Positions 45,905 through 54,229 of a stretch of DNA of 64,000 bases are shown here, one piece after another. The translations under genes were made by a program, and so were the position numbers. Every line of letters starts with the position of its first letter. Position 1 is the first letter of the stretch. The stretch covers positions 1-64,000 of the forward strand of contig NZ_JAJTBB010000069.1 in the NCBI RefSeq assembly GCF_021287135.1, in the 5' to 3' direction. The notes beneath the pieces are model-generated. The model did no database searches and was not told the DNA's origin. It worked only from the letters and a program-made list of their open reading frames with translations. The DNA is from Acidovorax sp. (GTDB taxonomy: Bacteria > Pseudomonadota > Gammaproteobacteria > Burkholderiales > Burkholderiaceae_C).

Positions 45905-46824
45905 TGACCGCACCCAACCAAGCCCTGCGCAGCAGGGGGGCGGCATTGATCCTGGTGCTGTGGCTGGTGGCAGCGTTGTCTCTGGTCGTCATGGCCAGCG
46001 CACGGGGCATACGCCAGCAGACCCTGCGCGCCGGGCTGGACCTGGAGCGGCTGCGGGCGGAGTCCGTGCTCGATGCCGCAATCCAGCTCACGACGCAGCG
46101 CATGATGGTGGAGCGCGGGCCGGAGAGCCACTATCGAATCCAGCGCCAGTCCTTCGGGGGGGTGGAGGTGTGGGTCGAGGTCACCCCATCGGGCGGCCTT
46201 GTGGACGTGAACGTGGCCAGCGAACCTCTGCTGCAAGCCCTCTTCCAGAGGGCAGGCGGATTGTCGGCTGGCGAAGCGGCCATCATGACCTCGCGCGTGC
46301 ACGACTTCATCGACCCGGACGATGCGCCGGGGGGCGTGGGCGGCGCGGAGGCGGCGCAATACCGTGCGGCCGGCTGGCCCACTCTGCCGCGAAATGGGGC
46401 CTTGGACGACATCTCCGAGCTGCGCTCCGTGCTGGGAATGACCCCGGAGCTGTATGAGATAATCGCCCCCCATTTGGGTATCAACGGGCAGCAACGCATC
46501 GAGATCGATTCGGCTCCCCCCGCCTTGATCGACGCCCTCACAGGGCAACCTGGCTTGGGGGCGCGCATTCAACATTCCCCACCCGAGAACCGGGCTGGCG
46601 TGCTTCTGAGCGGAGCCGCTGCCGAGTTCTTTTCGCCTGCCCGCTCGAGCGGCGGCCAGACGATGCGCCTCAAGGCGTATGTCCGGACCGAGGGGGATCG
46701 ATGGTGGCAAAGGGAAGCATGGGTTGACCTCGGAGAACGGCCTGGCGGATTGACGCCTTGGACGATGCTCTCGTTGGAGCCGACGCGCCGCTTAAACAAG
46801 TCGGAACAGGAATTCAAGCCATGA
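45901..46824 (+). CDS. gspK: Minor pseudopilin GspK
   Basis: This 307-aa tip pseudopilin has hydrophobic helix SRGAALILVLWLVAALSLVV. It lacks the Glu5 found in the other pseudopilins, which is normal for GspK. The large domain contains DVNVASEPLLQALF and HDFIDPDDAPGG, features of the GspK helical insert. ATG 45901 and 45904 are both possible. It overlaps gspL by ATGA. Confidence 0.93.
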   Translation: MMTAPNQALRSRGAALILVLWLVAALSLVVMASARGIRQQTLRAGLDLERLRAESVLDAAIQLTTQRMMVERGPESHYRIQRQSFGGVEVWVEVTPSGGLVDVNVASEPLLQALFQRAGGLSAGEAAIMTSRVHDFIDPDDAPGGVGGAEAAQYRAAGWPTLPRNGALDDISELRSVLGMTPELYEIIAPHLGINGQQRIEIDSAPPALIDALTGQPGLGARIQHSPPENRAGVLLSGAAAEFFSPARSSGGQTMRLKAYVRTEGDRWWQREAWVDLGERPGGLTPWTMLSLEPTRRLNKSEQEFKP

Positions 46825-47822
46825 CAGGTTGGGGGCAGCTCTCTCTTCGCGCACAGACCATGCTGGACCGCATGGCCTGGGGCTTTGGCGATTTCAAGCG
46901 GGTTTTGATGGAACATGGCGCCTGGCCCGCCATGTCTGCAGCGGCCGTGGCCACGGATGGCACACGGTGGTCTGTCACAGGCACCCGCGCCCGTCCGCGG
47001 TCGGGTAGCGGCAAGGCCTCCTGTCTGCTGGTGGGCGAGTCGGATTGCCTTTGGGGCACGCTGCAGCTGCCCGACATGCCGCGGCGCGCCCTGGCTGGCG
47101 GCATCGAGGAAGCCTTGTGGCGGGTGTCTCCCATGCCGCCGGAGCAGATTGTGGCGGCTTGGCATGCCGAGCCTCAGGCCCAAGGCGGCTGGTCGGTCGA
47201 GTGGGGCATGTGCCGACGCAACACCCTGGCCCAGCAGGTGGAGCAGCAAGGACTGCCGGAGAGCGCCCCGGTGTACCTGGTGCGCCAAGGACGGGCATAC
47301 CCTGTGCGCGCAGCAGCATGGCGCAAGCTGGACGCGCGCCAGCGCTGGATGGACTGGGGCGGCATGGCGCTGGTAGCGCTTGTGCTGGCCGCGCTCTCGC
47401 TGCCGGCGCTGATGCCCCTGGTGCTGAAGCGCCAGGCTGTGGTGCGCGCGGTGGAGCACGTCAGCATGCTTGAGCCGAAAGCGGGCCCGTTGCGCCAGAA
47501 GATGGATGAACTGCGCCATCAGGCCGAACTGGCGGAGGAATTGCGCAAGAGCGTGAACTCGGATTTGCCGCTGGCCAGCGTGATTGAGGCATTGTCCACA
47601 GCCATTCCCTCCGACGCCTGGCTGGACCGCATCGAGGTCAACGGCAATGAAATCCGGGTGACGGGCCTCACGGGCAACGCCTCCGAACTGATCGGGCAAC
47701 TGGGGCGCCAGCCCGGTCTGTCCGACGTGCGTGCCACGGGTGCCAGCGTGCGGGACGCAACCCTGAACAAGGAGCGCTTCACCTTTGAAATGCGGTGGCG
47801 CGGCGAGGGAGCAAAACCATGA
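46821..47822 (+). CDS. gspL: GspL-like T2SS assembly protein (PilN-type C-terminus)
   Basis: The 333-aa protein has a weakly conserved cytoplasmic part (about 1-180), one membrane helix (181-202, GGMALVALVLAALSLPALMP) and a PilN-like periplasmic domain (about 203-333) with WLDRIEVNGNEIRVTGLTGN. By position and topology it fills the GspL role of linking GspE to the envelope. A longer frame starts inside gspK but lacks support. The exact family assignment is less secure than for gspE-K. Confidence 0.82.
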   Translation: MTGWGQLSLRAQTMLDRMAWGFGDFKRVLMEHGAWPAMSAAAVATDGTRWSVTGTRARPRSGSGKASCLLVGESDCLWGTLQLPDMPRRALAGGIEEALWRVSPMPPEQIVAAWHAEPQAQGGWSVEWGMCRRNTLAQQVEQQGLPESAPVYLVRQGRAYPVRAAAWRKLDARQRWMDWGGMALVALVLAALSLPALMPLVLKRQAVVRAVEHVSMLEPKAGPLRQKMDELRHQAELAEELRKSVNSDLPLASVIEALSTAIPSDAWLDRIEVNGNEIRVTGLTGNASELIGQLGRQPGLSDVRATGASVRDATLNKERFTFEMRWRGEGAKP

Positions 47823-48373
47823 AGATGAATGTGTGGCGCCGCCGCTCAATCGTGCTGTTGCTGGTACTGTTGGTCGGGGTGCTGACGGGCGCGGCACTGG
47901 TCTACCGGACCCTCTGGGTCCGCTATGACAACGCGCTGCAACAGCTGGAGCCCCGCAGTGAGCGGCTGGAAGGGGTCGTGAATGCCGGCGAGGAGATCGA
48001 GACGCTGCTCGGCGCCGCCAGTGGCGCCGTGGCGCCCATGCTGCACCCAGCGGGCGAAACCGCGCAAAACGACGTGCAGCAGAAACTGCGGCAATTGATC
48101 GTCGCCTCCGGTAGCACCCTCGTGTCCTCGCAAGTGGCACTGGAGCCCGGGGAGGGCGGGAAGCTCGCGCGCATACGCCTGACGGCAACGGTCAGTGGCG
48201 AGTGGGTCAAGTTGGTGGGCTTCATGGAAAGCCTGCAGACGCACCGCCCCCCGTTCTGGGTGCGCACCGCCAATATCACGCGTGAGGGCACCGCGGCCGG
48301 GCCGGGCCCGCAGAACGCCCGGCTGACGTTGCAACTGGAGGCCCCGCTGGCGCCAGAAAAGGCCAAGCCATGA
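47819..48373 (+). CDS. gspM: GspM/PilO-like T2SS inner-membrane protein
   Basis: The 184-aa bitopic protein has one N-terminal helix (about residues 10-32), a short coiled region (NALQQLEPRSERLEGVVNAG) and a ferredoxin-like periplasmic domain (VKLVGFMESLQTHRPPFWVR). This is the GspM_b/PilO layout. It is coupled to gspL and the next gene by ATGA overlaps. Confidence 0.82.
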   Translation: MKMNVWRRRSIVLLLVLLVGVLTGAALVYRTLWVRYDNALQQLEPRSERLEGVVNAGEEIETLLGAASGAVAPMLHPAGETAQNDVQQKLRQLIVASGSTLVSSQVALEPGEGGKLARIRLTATVSGEWVKLVGFMESLQTHRPPFWVRTANITREGTAAGPGPQNARLTLQLEAPLAPEKAKP

Positions 48374-48885
48374 TCAAGTCCTGGTACCTGGGCCCCGTTG
48401 TGGGTGTGGCAGCGTTGGCTGCCAGCGCGTATTGGTGGAATGCCGAAAAAGACCGCTGGTCTCCGCCCGCCCCGCGCAAGCCCGATCTTCCAAAGGTCGA
48501 GCCCATGCCGCAGGCGATCAAGGTCCGCGCCAAGCAGGCTGTGGAACGGCCCGTGCTGTGGTCCGCCCGGCGCCCCGTGGCCGTGGAAGAGAAGAAGACC
48601 AGCTTGGTGACGGAACTGATGCAGTCCCGTCTGACGGCGGTGTTCGAGTCGGGCAAGGAGCGCGTCGCCGTGTTGCAACGGGCCGACGGCAGCACGCTCA
48701 AGATCACTGCGGACACCAAACCTTGGCGCATCGATTCTTTTGACGGCCGCAAGGCACTTTTCATCTCGGCCGACGATCAGCGGGTGGAGCGCCCACTGGA
48801 GGCCGGGAGCGCGCCGCCGCCCGCGAAAGCCGGTGGCAGCCCCGTCGGAGAGCGGCCACGCCGCCCCGCACCCAACAATCGGTAA
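48370..48885 (+). CDS. GspC/GspN-like T2SS periplasmic linker protein
   Basis: The 171-aa protein has an N-terminal helix (about residues 6-23), a proline-rich linker, the motif RPVLWSARRPV (60-70) typical of GspC/N-type proteins, and a small beta domain (LTAVFESGKERVAVLQRADG). It likely joins the inner-membrane platform to the secretin, the role of GspC, and no other GspC is present. The C-terminus is Pro/Arg-rich. It precedes gspD by 33 bp. Confidence 0.75.
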   Translation: MIKSWYLGPVVGVAALAASAYWWNAEKDRWSPPAPRKPDLPKVEPMPQAIKVRAKQAVERPVLWSARRPVAVEEKKTSLVTELMQSRLTAVFESGKERVAVLQRADGSTLKITADTKPWRIDSFDGRKALFISADDQRVERPLEAGSAPPPAKAGGSPVGERPRRPAPNNR

Positions 48886-48918
48886 GCCCTTGCGGTACAC
48901 CTTTTCGGAGCAATTTCT

Positions 48919-51309
48919 ATGAACATTCGGCCATCCATCCTTTTGCTGGCGCTGCTGGCTTCGGGCTGTGCCAGCACGCAAGGTGGGCCAGCTGCTGCGC
49001 CGTCCTCCCCCGCGGATACCAAGACTGCGGCGCCTGCGGCAGTGCCCGCCCCCGTGACGCCAGCATCTGCAGCGCCTGCAGTCCCTAATCCCGCGCCGGC
49101 AGATGCCGCCGCCAAAGACGGGGCCAAGGACCCAGCCAAAAAGCCGACAACTTCCACCAGCAAGGTGTTCCCGGGCAACGACCAGTTCGTCAAGGGTGAT
49201 GTAGCACCGAAAGTGGACCCCGTCCTGGCCCGCGGCGACAAGGTTTCCCTCAATTTCGAGAACGTCACTGTCAGCAATCTGGCTGTGGCCTTGCTGGGCG
49301 ACCTGCTCAAGCTGAACTACACCATCGACGCAGGCGGTGAAACCGTGGTCAGCCTGAGCACCCGGCAACCGCTGGCGCGCAGCCAGGTGCTGGACGTGCT
49401 GGACGCCGTCCTCCTGCCACACGACTTGGCCATCGTCCGCGACAACGCCGGCGTGTACCACGTGACCAAACGCACGGTCACCATCGGCGCGCGGCCGGTG
49501 GTGGGGTCTTCCAAATTCAAAGACCTCGCGGGCGCCGGCACGGTCATCGTGCCGCTGAACCACATTGCCGCGGCCGAGATGGCCAAGATCCTCGCGCCCC
49601 TGGCGCCGCGGGAAGCCATTGTCTACGTGGACTCCATGCGCAACCTGCTGGTGTTGCAGGGCAGCAAGGCGCAACTGGGCGGCTGGCTTGAAATGGTGGA
49701 AGCCTTCGACGTTGACTTCCTCTCTGGCATGTCCCTGGGCGTCTTCGTACTGGAAAACGCCAATGTCAACGTGGTGCGCGATGCACTGCAGGCCATGCTG
49801 GGCAATGACAAGTCGTCTGACCCCTATGGCGGCGGAGGCGCTTCGTCCTCAGGCGGAGCCCCCGCAGGTGCCGCTGGCGTTGCGGGCGGCAGTGGAGGCG
49901 CGGGCGCGGCCAGCAGCATGGGCGCCCAGATCGCCAACCCGCTGGGCGGGCTCATTCGCCTGTTCCCGGTGGAACGCCTCAACGCCATCGTGGTGGTCAC
50001 GCCGCGCAGCCATCTGTTGGCACAGGTGGAAACCTGGATCCGGCGCCTGGACCGCCCCACCGATGCCATGGAGGCCGGGCTGTTCGTGTATCCCGTGCAG
50101 AACGGATCGGCGCTGCAACTGGCGGAAATGCTCAACGGCCTGTTCAGCGGTCAGTCGGGGGCAGCCCGTTCTGGGGGGGTGGCAGCCGGGGCGGCGCCAA
50201 CGCAGTTTGGGCAAGGGGTCGGTCTTGGGGGCGGTCTCGGTACGGGCAATACCAGTGCGCTCGGAAACAGCGGCAGCACAGGGTCGGGCACCAGTTCCAT
50301 GGGCACCGCGTTCGGCGTGACGGGCAACAGGACGGCCTCGAACAACACATCGCTCACGTCAACCAGCCAGTTGGAAGGCAATGTGCGCGTGGTTGCGGAC
50401 GAGAAGCGCAATGCGCTGCTGATTCGTGCGCCGCGCACCGAATACCGCCGGATCGAGCAGGCGTTGCGCGAACTGGACAAGGCGCCGATGCAGATCCTGA
50501 TCGAAGCCAGCATTGTGGAGGTGAGCCTTACGGGCAATCTTTCCTACGGTTTGGAGTGGTACTTGCAAAACGACCTCAGCAATGGGCGCGAGGGGCGGGC
50601 ATTGCTGAACATGAATAAGAGTGGCGATATCTCGGCCAAACAGCCGGGCTTTTCCTACACCATCATCAACAAGGCAAATGCGGTGCGTGCCACCCTCAAT
50701 GCGCTCAGTGACAAATCCCAGGTGCGGCTGCTATCCAATCCGTCGTTATTGGTTCTGAACAACCACAGTGCCACCATTCAGGTCGGTCGGCAGCAGCCTA
50801 TCAAATCGTCGACCTCTGTCACCACTGGCAATCTGGTCACAGAGTCCATCGTCTACAAAGACACTGGGGTGGTACTTGCCGTTACGCCCTCGGTCAATGC
50901 AGGGGGGTTGATCACGTTGGACATCTCTCAACAGGTGACCGACGTGGGTGAGACAGACACCGCGACACAACAACGTTTTTTCCAGACACGGCAAATTCAG
51001 ACCCGTGTCGCCGTACGCTCGGGCGAACCCATCGTGTTGGGTGGGTTGATCCGCGAAAACGACAGTGGATCTCGTTCGGGCGTGCCCGGGCTGGCAGATA
51101 TCCCGTTGCTGGGCGCCTTGTTCTCGACCACGACCAACACGCGAGACCGCACAGAACTGCTGGTTTTGATGACGCCGCGTGTCTTGGAAGATGACGATCA
51201 ACTGCGTTCTGCCAGTGCCGAAATGCGGGAGCGCATGCGTTCTCTGTCCTTGCAAGCCCAGCCCATGGGCATCAAGCCGGCAGACACCCCGCTGCAACCG
51301 TGGCGTTGA
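48919..51309 (+). CDS. gspD: Type II secretion secretin GspD
   Basis: This 796-aa outer-membrane channel is itself a predicted lipoprotein (LLALLASGC, Cys17). An Ala/Pro-rich linker precedes N0 (about 95-165) and N1-N3 domains, interrupted by Gly/Ser-rich loops near residues 300-340 and 410-480. The secretin domain (about 525-765) includes VRLLSNPSLLVLNNHSATIQ and VPGLADIPLLGALF. As a lipidated secretin it may not need a separate pilotin. It ends the gsp operon. Confidence 0.96.
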   Translation: MNIRPSILLLALLASGCASTQGGPAAAPSSPADTKTAAPAAVPAPVTPASAAPAVPNPAPADAAAKDGAKDPAKKPTTSTSKVFPGNDQFVKGDVAPKVDPVLARGDKVSLNFENVTVSNLAVALLGDLLKLNYTIDAGGETVVSLSTRQPLARSQVLDVLDAVLLPHDLAIVRDNAGVYHVTKRTVTIGARPVVGSSKFKDLAGAGTVIVPLNHIAAAEMAKILAPLAPREAIVYVDSMRNLLVLQGSKAQLGGWLEMVEAFDVDFLSGMSLGVFVLENANVNVVRDALQAMLGNDKSSDPYGGGGASSSGGAPAGAAGVAGGSGGAGAASSMGAQIANPLGGLIRLFPVERLNAIVVVTPRSHLLAQVETWIRRLDRPTDAMEAGLFVYPVQNGSALQLAEMLNGLFSGQSGAARSGGVAAGAAPTQFGQGVGLGGGLGTGNTSALGNSGSTGSGTSSMGTAFGVTGNRTASNNTSLTSTSQLEGNVRVVADEKRNALLIRAPRTEYRRIEQALRELDKAPMQILIEASIVEVSLTGNLSYGLEWYLQNDLSNGREGRALLNMNKSGDISAKQPGFSYTIINKANAVRATLNALSDKSQVRLLSNPSLLVLNNHSATIQVGRQQPIKSSTSVTTGNLVTESIVYKDTGVVLAVTPSVNAGGLITLDISQQVTDVGETDTATQQRFFQTRQIQTRVAVRSGEPIVLGGLIRENDSGSRSGVPGLADIPLLGALFSTTTNTRDRTELLVLMTPRVLEDDDQLRSASAEMRERMRSLSLQAQPMGIKPADTPLQPWR

Positions 51310-51334
51310 AGCGGGACGTTGGGGCCGGAGCATG

Positions 51335-51362
51335 TTGCTCCGACTCCACACATATATATAAA
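51335..51362 (+). promoter_or_regulatory. Candidate promoter for the 148-aa lipoprotein gene
   Basis: TTGCTC (51335-51340) and TATAAA (51357-51362) are separated by 16 bp, within an unusually AT-rich CATATATATAAA stretch 27 bp before the start. It suggests transcription separate from gspD. Confidence 0.5.
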
Positions 51363-51388
51363 CGATAGTCAACCAGGAGATCCATTAC

Positions 51389-51835
51389 ATGACACCAACT
51401 ATCAGCCGCCGTCATCTGATCCTGGCGGCACCCGTGCTGATGACTGGCTTGGGTGGTTGCGCTGCCACCGGCGGCGTTGCCGCTTCGAGCGAAGGCAGTG
51501 AAGCGGCGCTGCTCCAGCGCGCCAAAGCCTACTGGGCGCTGATTCGCAGCAATGACCGCGTCGGGGCCTGGGCCTACGAGGAGCTTTCCAAGGATCCCAG
51601 CGCTACCCTGGAGGCGTATCTCAAGCGCGGCGGGATTGCATTTGACGCCGTGGAAGTGCGTGGCGTGAAAAGCATTGAAGGTGACCGCGCCATCCTCAAC
51701 GTGTGGGCTCGCTACTCGTTGCCCCTGCTGAGAGTGCGGCGGCAGGAATCCACCGTCGAAGATGAGTGGCGCAAGATCGGTGGCGTGTGGCACCATGTGC
51801 AGCGCCGTAGTTCGTTCTTTCCAACACCCGAGTGA
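51389..51835 (+). CDS. Small Tat-type lipoprotein of unknown function
   Basis: This 148-aa protein has the leader SRRHLILAAPVLMTGLGGC, a twin-arginine lipoprotein signal with acylated Cys24. The mature part is a small NTF2-like or cystatin-like alpha/beta domain (LLQRAKAYWALIRSNDRVGA, EDEWRKIGGVWHHVQRR). It is tryptophan-rich and lacks catalytic motifs. An AGGAG ribosome site is present. Lying between gspD and the putative surface protein, it may assist secretion or attachment. I do not recognise it further. Confidence 0.8.
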   Translation: MTPTISRRHLILAAPVLMTGLGGCAATGGVAASSEGSEAALLQRAKAYWALIRSNDRVGAWAYEELSKDPSATLEAYLKRGGIAFDAVEVRGVKSIEGDRAILNVWARYSLPLLRVRRQESTVEDEWRKIGGVWHHVQRRSSFFPTPE

Positions 51836-51892
51836 CACTTCGTTGTTTGAGTGCAACAAACAAGCATGCGTTGGGTTTCTGGCGGAAATTGG

Positions 51893-51920
51893 TTGAAAAA
51901 ATCGAAGGTATCAGTATAAG
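51893..51920 (+). promoter_or_regulatory. Strong promoter of the 316-aa secreted protein gene
   Basis: TTGAAA (51893-51898) and TATAAG (51915-51920) with 16-bp spacing sit in AT-rich DNA, giving an untranslated leader of about 80 nt before the ATG at 52008. AAGGA precedes the start by 8 nt. This is the best sigma-70 match in the window. Confidence 0.7.
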
Positions 51921-52007
51921 ATTGCACCAACCCAAACGGAGTACGGATGGGTTGCAGATCCCGCACAGGGTGGGAAAGCTTCCTTCAATTATCTAAGGAC
52001 TGAGAAG

Positions 52008-52958
52008 ATGAAAAAATTTGCAATGGCAGCCGTTGCAGCCGCTGCGCTGAGTGCTGGTGTGGCGCAGGCGTACACCGTGGGTACGTTCAGCAATGGTTTC
52101 GTGGTTCCTAACGTGATCCACAACGGCGACACCGACACCACCGCTGTGGGTATCGTCAACCAATCCGGCGGCACGGTTGGCGTGTTCTGGACCTTCTTCG
52201 ATGCGAACTCCAACCACGTCACCGACGGTTGCTTCGCAATGACCAACAAGGACTACGAGCCCTTCATCTGGTCGCAACAATCCGGCCAAGGTCTGGCTGG
52301 CACGCGTGGCTACCTGGTGTTCGCCGTCGGCGCTACCACTGCTGCATCCAGCGCTGCTGCTGCTTGCGCAACCAGCAACGCTGTTGTGGGTACCACCGGC
52401 TCTACCGGCCTGATCAGCGGCAGCGCGTTCCATGTGAACACCGCTGCTCAAGACGTGGCTTTCGTGCCCGTGATCGATGGCAACCTGACGTTCTCGGGTA
52501 CCGGTGCTGATCTGACCAACCTGGGTCCTGACAGTCTGGTGAGCGTTGCTGGTGCACGTACTGTGCCCGTCGGTCCTTCCGCTACGCCTGCTTTCAGCAT
52601 GCGTTACGCTGTGGACAGCGCCCTGGACGCTGGCCTGGAAACCCGTATCGTTGTGTGGTCGACCGGCAGCCACCGTGGCACGCACACGGTCAACATGTAC
52701 GACGCTGCACAGAACCGCAAGTCTGTGAACTTCTCGCTGGCTGAAGCCGAACTGTCGTTCTTCAACCCCGAAACCATTCCTGGCCGTCCTGCCAACTTCA
52801 CCGACGGCTTCATCGAATGGAGCCCTGTTGCTGCCCGTGCTGTCGGCGCACCTACTTCCGGTGCTCTGTACGACGTGGGTGGTTCGATGTTCACGTACAG
52901 CCTGATCAGCGCACCTGCTTTCGGTGCTGTGCAGTCCGTCCTGGGTTCGCACAACTAA
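52008..52958 (+). CDS. Abundant secreted protein, candidate surface-layer/nanopod protein
   Basis: This 316-aa protein has a clean signal peptide (cut after GVAQA, residue 21), leaving a mature protein of about 30 kDa. It is rich in Ala, Gly, Thr, Ser, Val and Asn, has almost no lysine and two cysteines, and looks all-beta. Codon use shifts from the neighbours' GCC/GGC to GCT, GGT and CGT, a sign of very high expression. It has its own strong promoter and leader and three 3' hairpins. These are S-layer-protein traits. A tetragonal surface array of about 32 kDa and the nanopod protein NpdA are known from Delftia/Comamonas relatives; identity with them is inferred, not shown. Export by the adjacent T2SS is likely. 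Confidence 0.75.
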   Translation: MKKFAMAAVAAAALSAGVAQAYTVGTFSNGFVVPNVIHNGDTDTTAVGIVNQSGGTVGVFWTFFDANSNHVTDGCFAMTNKDYEPFIWSQQSGQGLAGTRGYLVFAVGATTAASSAAAACATSNAVVGTTGSTGLISGSAFHVNTAAQDVAFVPVIDGNLTFSGTGADLTNLGPDSLVSVAGARTVPVGPSATPAFSMRYAVDSALDAGLETRIVVWSTGSHRGTHTVNMYDAAQNRKSVNFSLAEAELSFFNPETIPGRPANFTDGFIEWSPVAARAVGAPTSGALYDVGGSMFTYSLISAPAFGAVQSVLGSHN

Positions 52959-52969
52959 TTTTTCTCTTG

Positions 52970-52995
52970 CACTGCTGCGCCTTGGTGCAGCGGTG
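52970..52995 (+). terminator. 3' hairpin after the surface-protein gene
   Basis: CACTGCTGC and GCAGCGGTG pair with one G-U around an 8-nt loop, 12 nt after the stop. There is no U-tract, so it is more likely an mRNA-stabilising stem. A second small hairpin, ATGCCC-TCAG-GGGCAT, follows at 53021-53036. Confidence 0.55.
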
Positions 52996-53050
52996 TGAAG
53001 GAAAAATATGCAATCTGACAATGCCCTCAGGGGCATCGTCTAGAAAAAGA

Positions 53051-53077
53051 ATGGCGCCGCTTGGCGCCATTTTTTTT
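53051..53077 (+). terminator. Rho-independent terminator
   Basis: ATGGCGCC-GCTT-GGCGCCAT is a perfect 8-bp stem followed by seven T and preceded by A-rich sequence, so it can work in both directions. It separates the surface-protein transcript from the next gene, whose ribosome site lies just beyond. Confidence 0.9.
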
Positions 53078-53093
53078 GGTTTCTGGAGGTGTT

Positions 53094-54206
53094 ATGCAGT
53101 TGTTCCGTTCTGTTCGCTTGGGTTGGTTGGGGGGGCTTGCAGTCTCTGTGCTGGCTGCTTGTCAGGCACTCCCGGTTTCTGAGCCGGTCAATAATTCATT
53201 ACCCCCAGCGGCCCAAGCGCCTTTTGGTGGGCCTACCCGAATCAGCCTTGATGCGCCTATGGCATGGGGAGGCCAGGCCTGGTGCACGGTGGCCTCAGGC
53301 TGCAGGTTGGTTCTTGTTGAGCATGAGGAAGGGCGATTGGCATTGCACCAGTTTGAGGGCCGGGGCTCGCGGCTACTGGACCGCCAGCCCCTGGCTTACC
53401 ATCCTGATTCTGCCAAATGGCTGTCAGACGATCTGGTGGTAGCTGCAGTGGAAAATGCGGGAAGTCTGGATTTTTTCCGTATTGAAAACGGCCGCATGGT
53501 GCGAGTCCACCAAGCGCACGTAGGTTTTGCGCCCCGCGATGTCATCCTGGTCAGTGCATCACAGGGGCACTACAAGTTGTTGGCTACGCCCTACAGCGGT
53601 AAAGACGTCGCGTGGGTCGACTGGTACGAAGACAACCGTCAGGCCGCCTCTGTAAAGAGGACTCGTTGGTGCGAGGCGCCATGGCATCCGGTCGGGGTGA
53701 TTCAGCTTCCGGGGGCCTCGGGAGGAGGGACCGCGGCCGCGTGCCTGGACGATCGCAAGGTGGTGGCCGTGTCTGAAACCGACCCCTTGGCAGCTCCGCG
53801 CGTGCTTGCCAGCTTTGATGCTGTGGCGCGCCAGGTGCGCCCATCGCCTTCAGGTCAGTGGCTGTACGTAGCCCTTGAGACGGGAGGGCGCAATGCGCGC
53901 ATCCATATGCAAACCGGGGAACTCCAATGGATCGCTTCCCCTCTGACGGGCAGCGTCGCGGTTGCACCTCTCGCGGACGATCTAGTCGCCTGGGGCGAGG
54001 ACGGCAAGTTGTACCTCCAGCGGCTGGATCCCGAGGGCAGGGTGCTGGAGACGCGATGGATAAAGACCAGCGGTTTTTCTACGGGCCTGCAACTGATCGA
54101 TCTGGATGGGGATGGCGAGCGCGACATGGTCGTGCTCAACTCTGCGGATGCGGTCGTGGATGTGATCTATGGCCCATTGTGGGATCGCGCGGTCCAACGT
54201 TTGTGA
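53094..54206 (+). CDS. Lipoprotein with beta-propeller/FG-GAP-like repeats
   Basis: This 370-aa predicted lipoprotein (VSVLAAC, Cys23) has repeated beta-blade-like segments through the body and a C-terminal LIDLDGDGERDMVVLN, a calcium-binding DxDxDG loop of the VCBS/FG-GAP type. The start at 53094 has GGAGG upstream; an earlier methionine lies inside the terminator. GC is lower than in the gsp genes. Its position right after the candidate surface protein suggests a role in anchoring or assembling it at the outer membrane, which is an inference. Confidence 0.78.
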   Translation: MQLFRSVRLGWLGGLAVSVLAACQALPVSEPVNNSLPPAAQAPFGGPTRISLDAPMAWGGQAWCTVASGCRLVLVEHEEGRLALHQFEGRGSRLLDRQPLAYHPDSAKWLSDDLVVAAVENAGSLDFFRIENGRMVRVHQAHVGFAPRDVILVSASQGHYKLLATPYSGKDVAWVDWYEDNRQAASVKRTRWCEAPWHPVGVIQLPGASGGGTAAACLDDRKVVAVSETDPLAAPRVLASFDAVARQVRPSPSGQWLYVALETGGRNARIHMQTGELQWIASPLTGSVAVAPLADDLVAWGEDGKLYLQRLDPEGRVLETRWIKTSGFSTGLQLIDLDGDGERDMVVLNSADAVVDVIYGPLWDRAVQRL

Positions 54207-54229
54207 TTACTTGCTTTTTCAATACTTCT

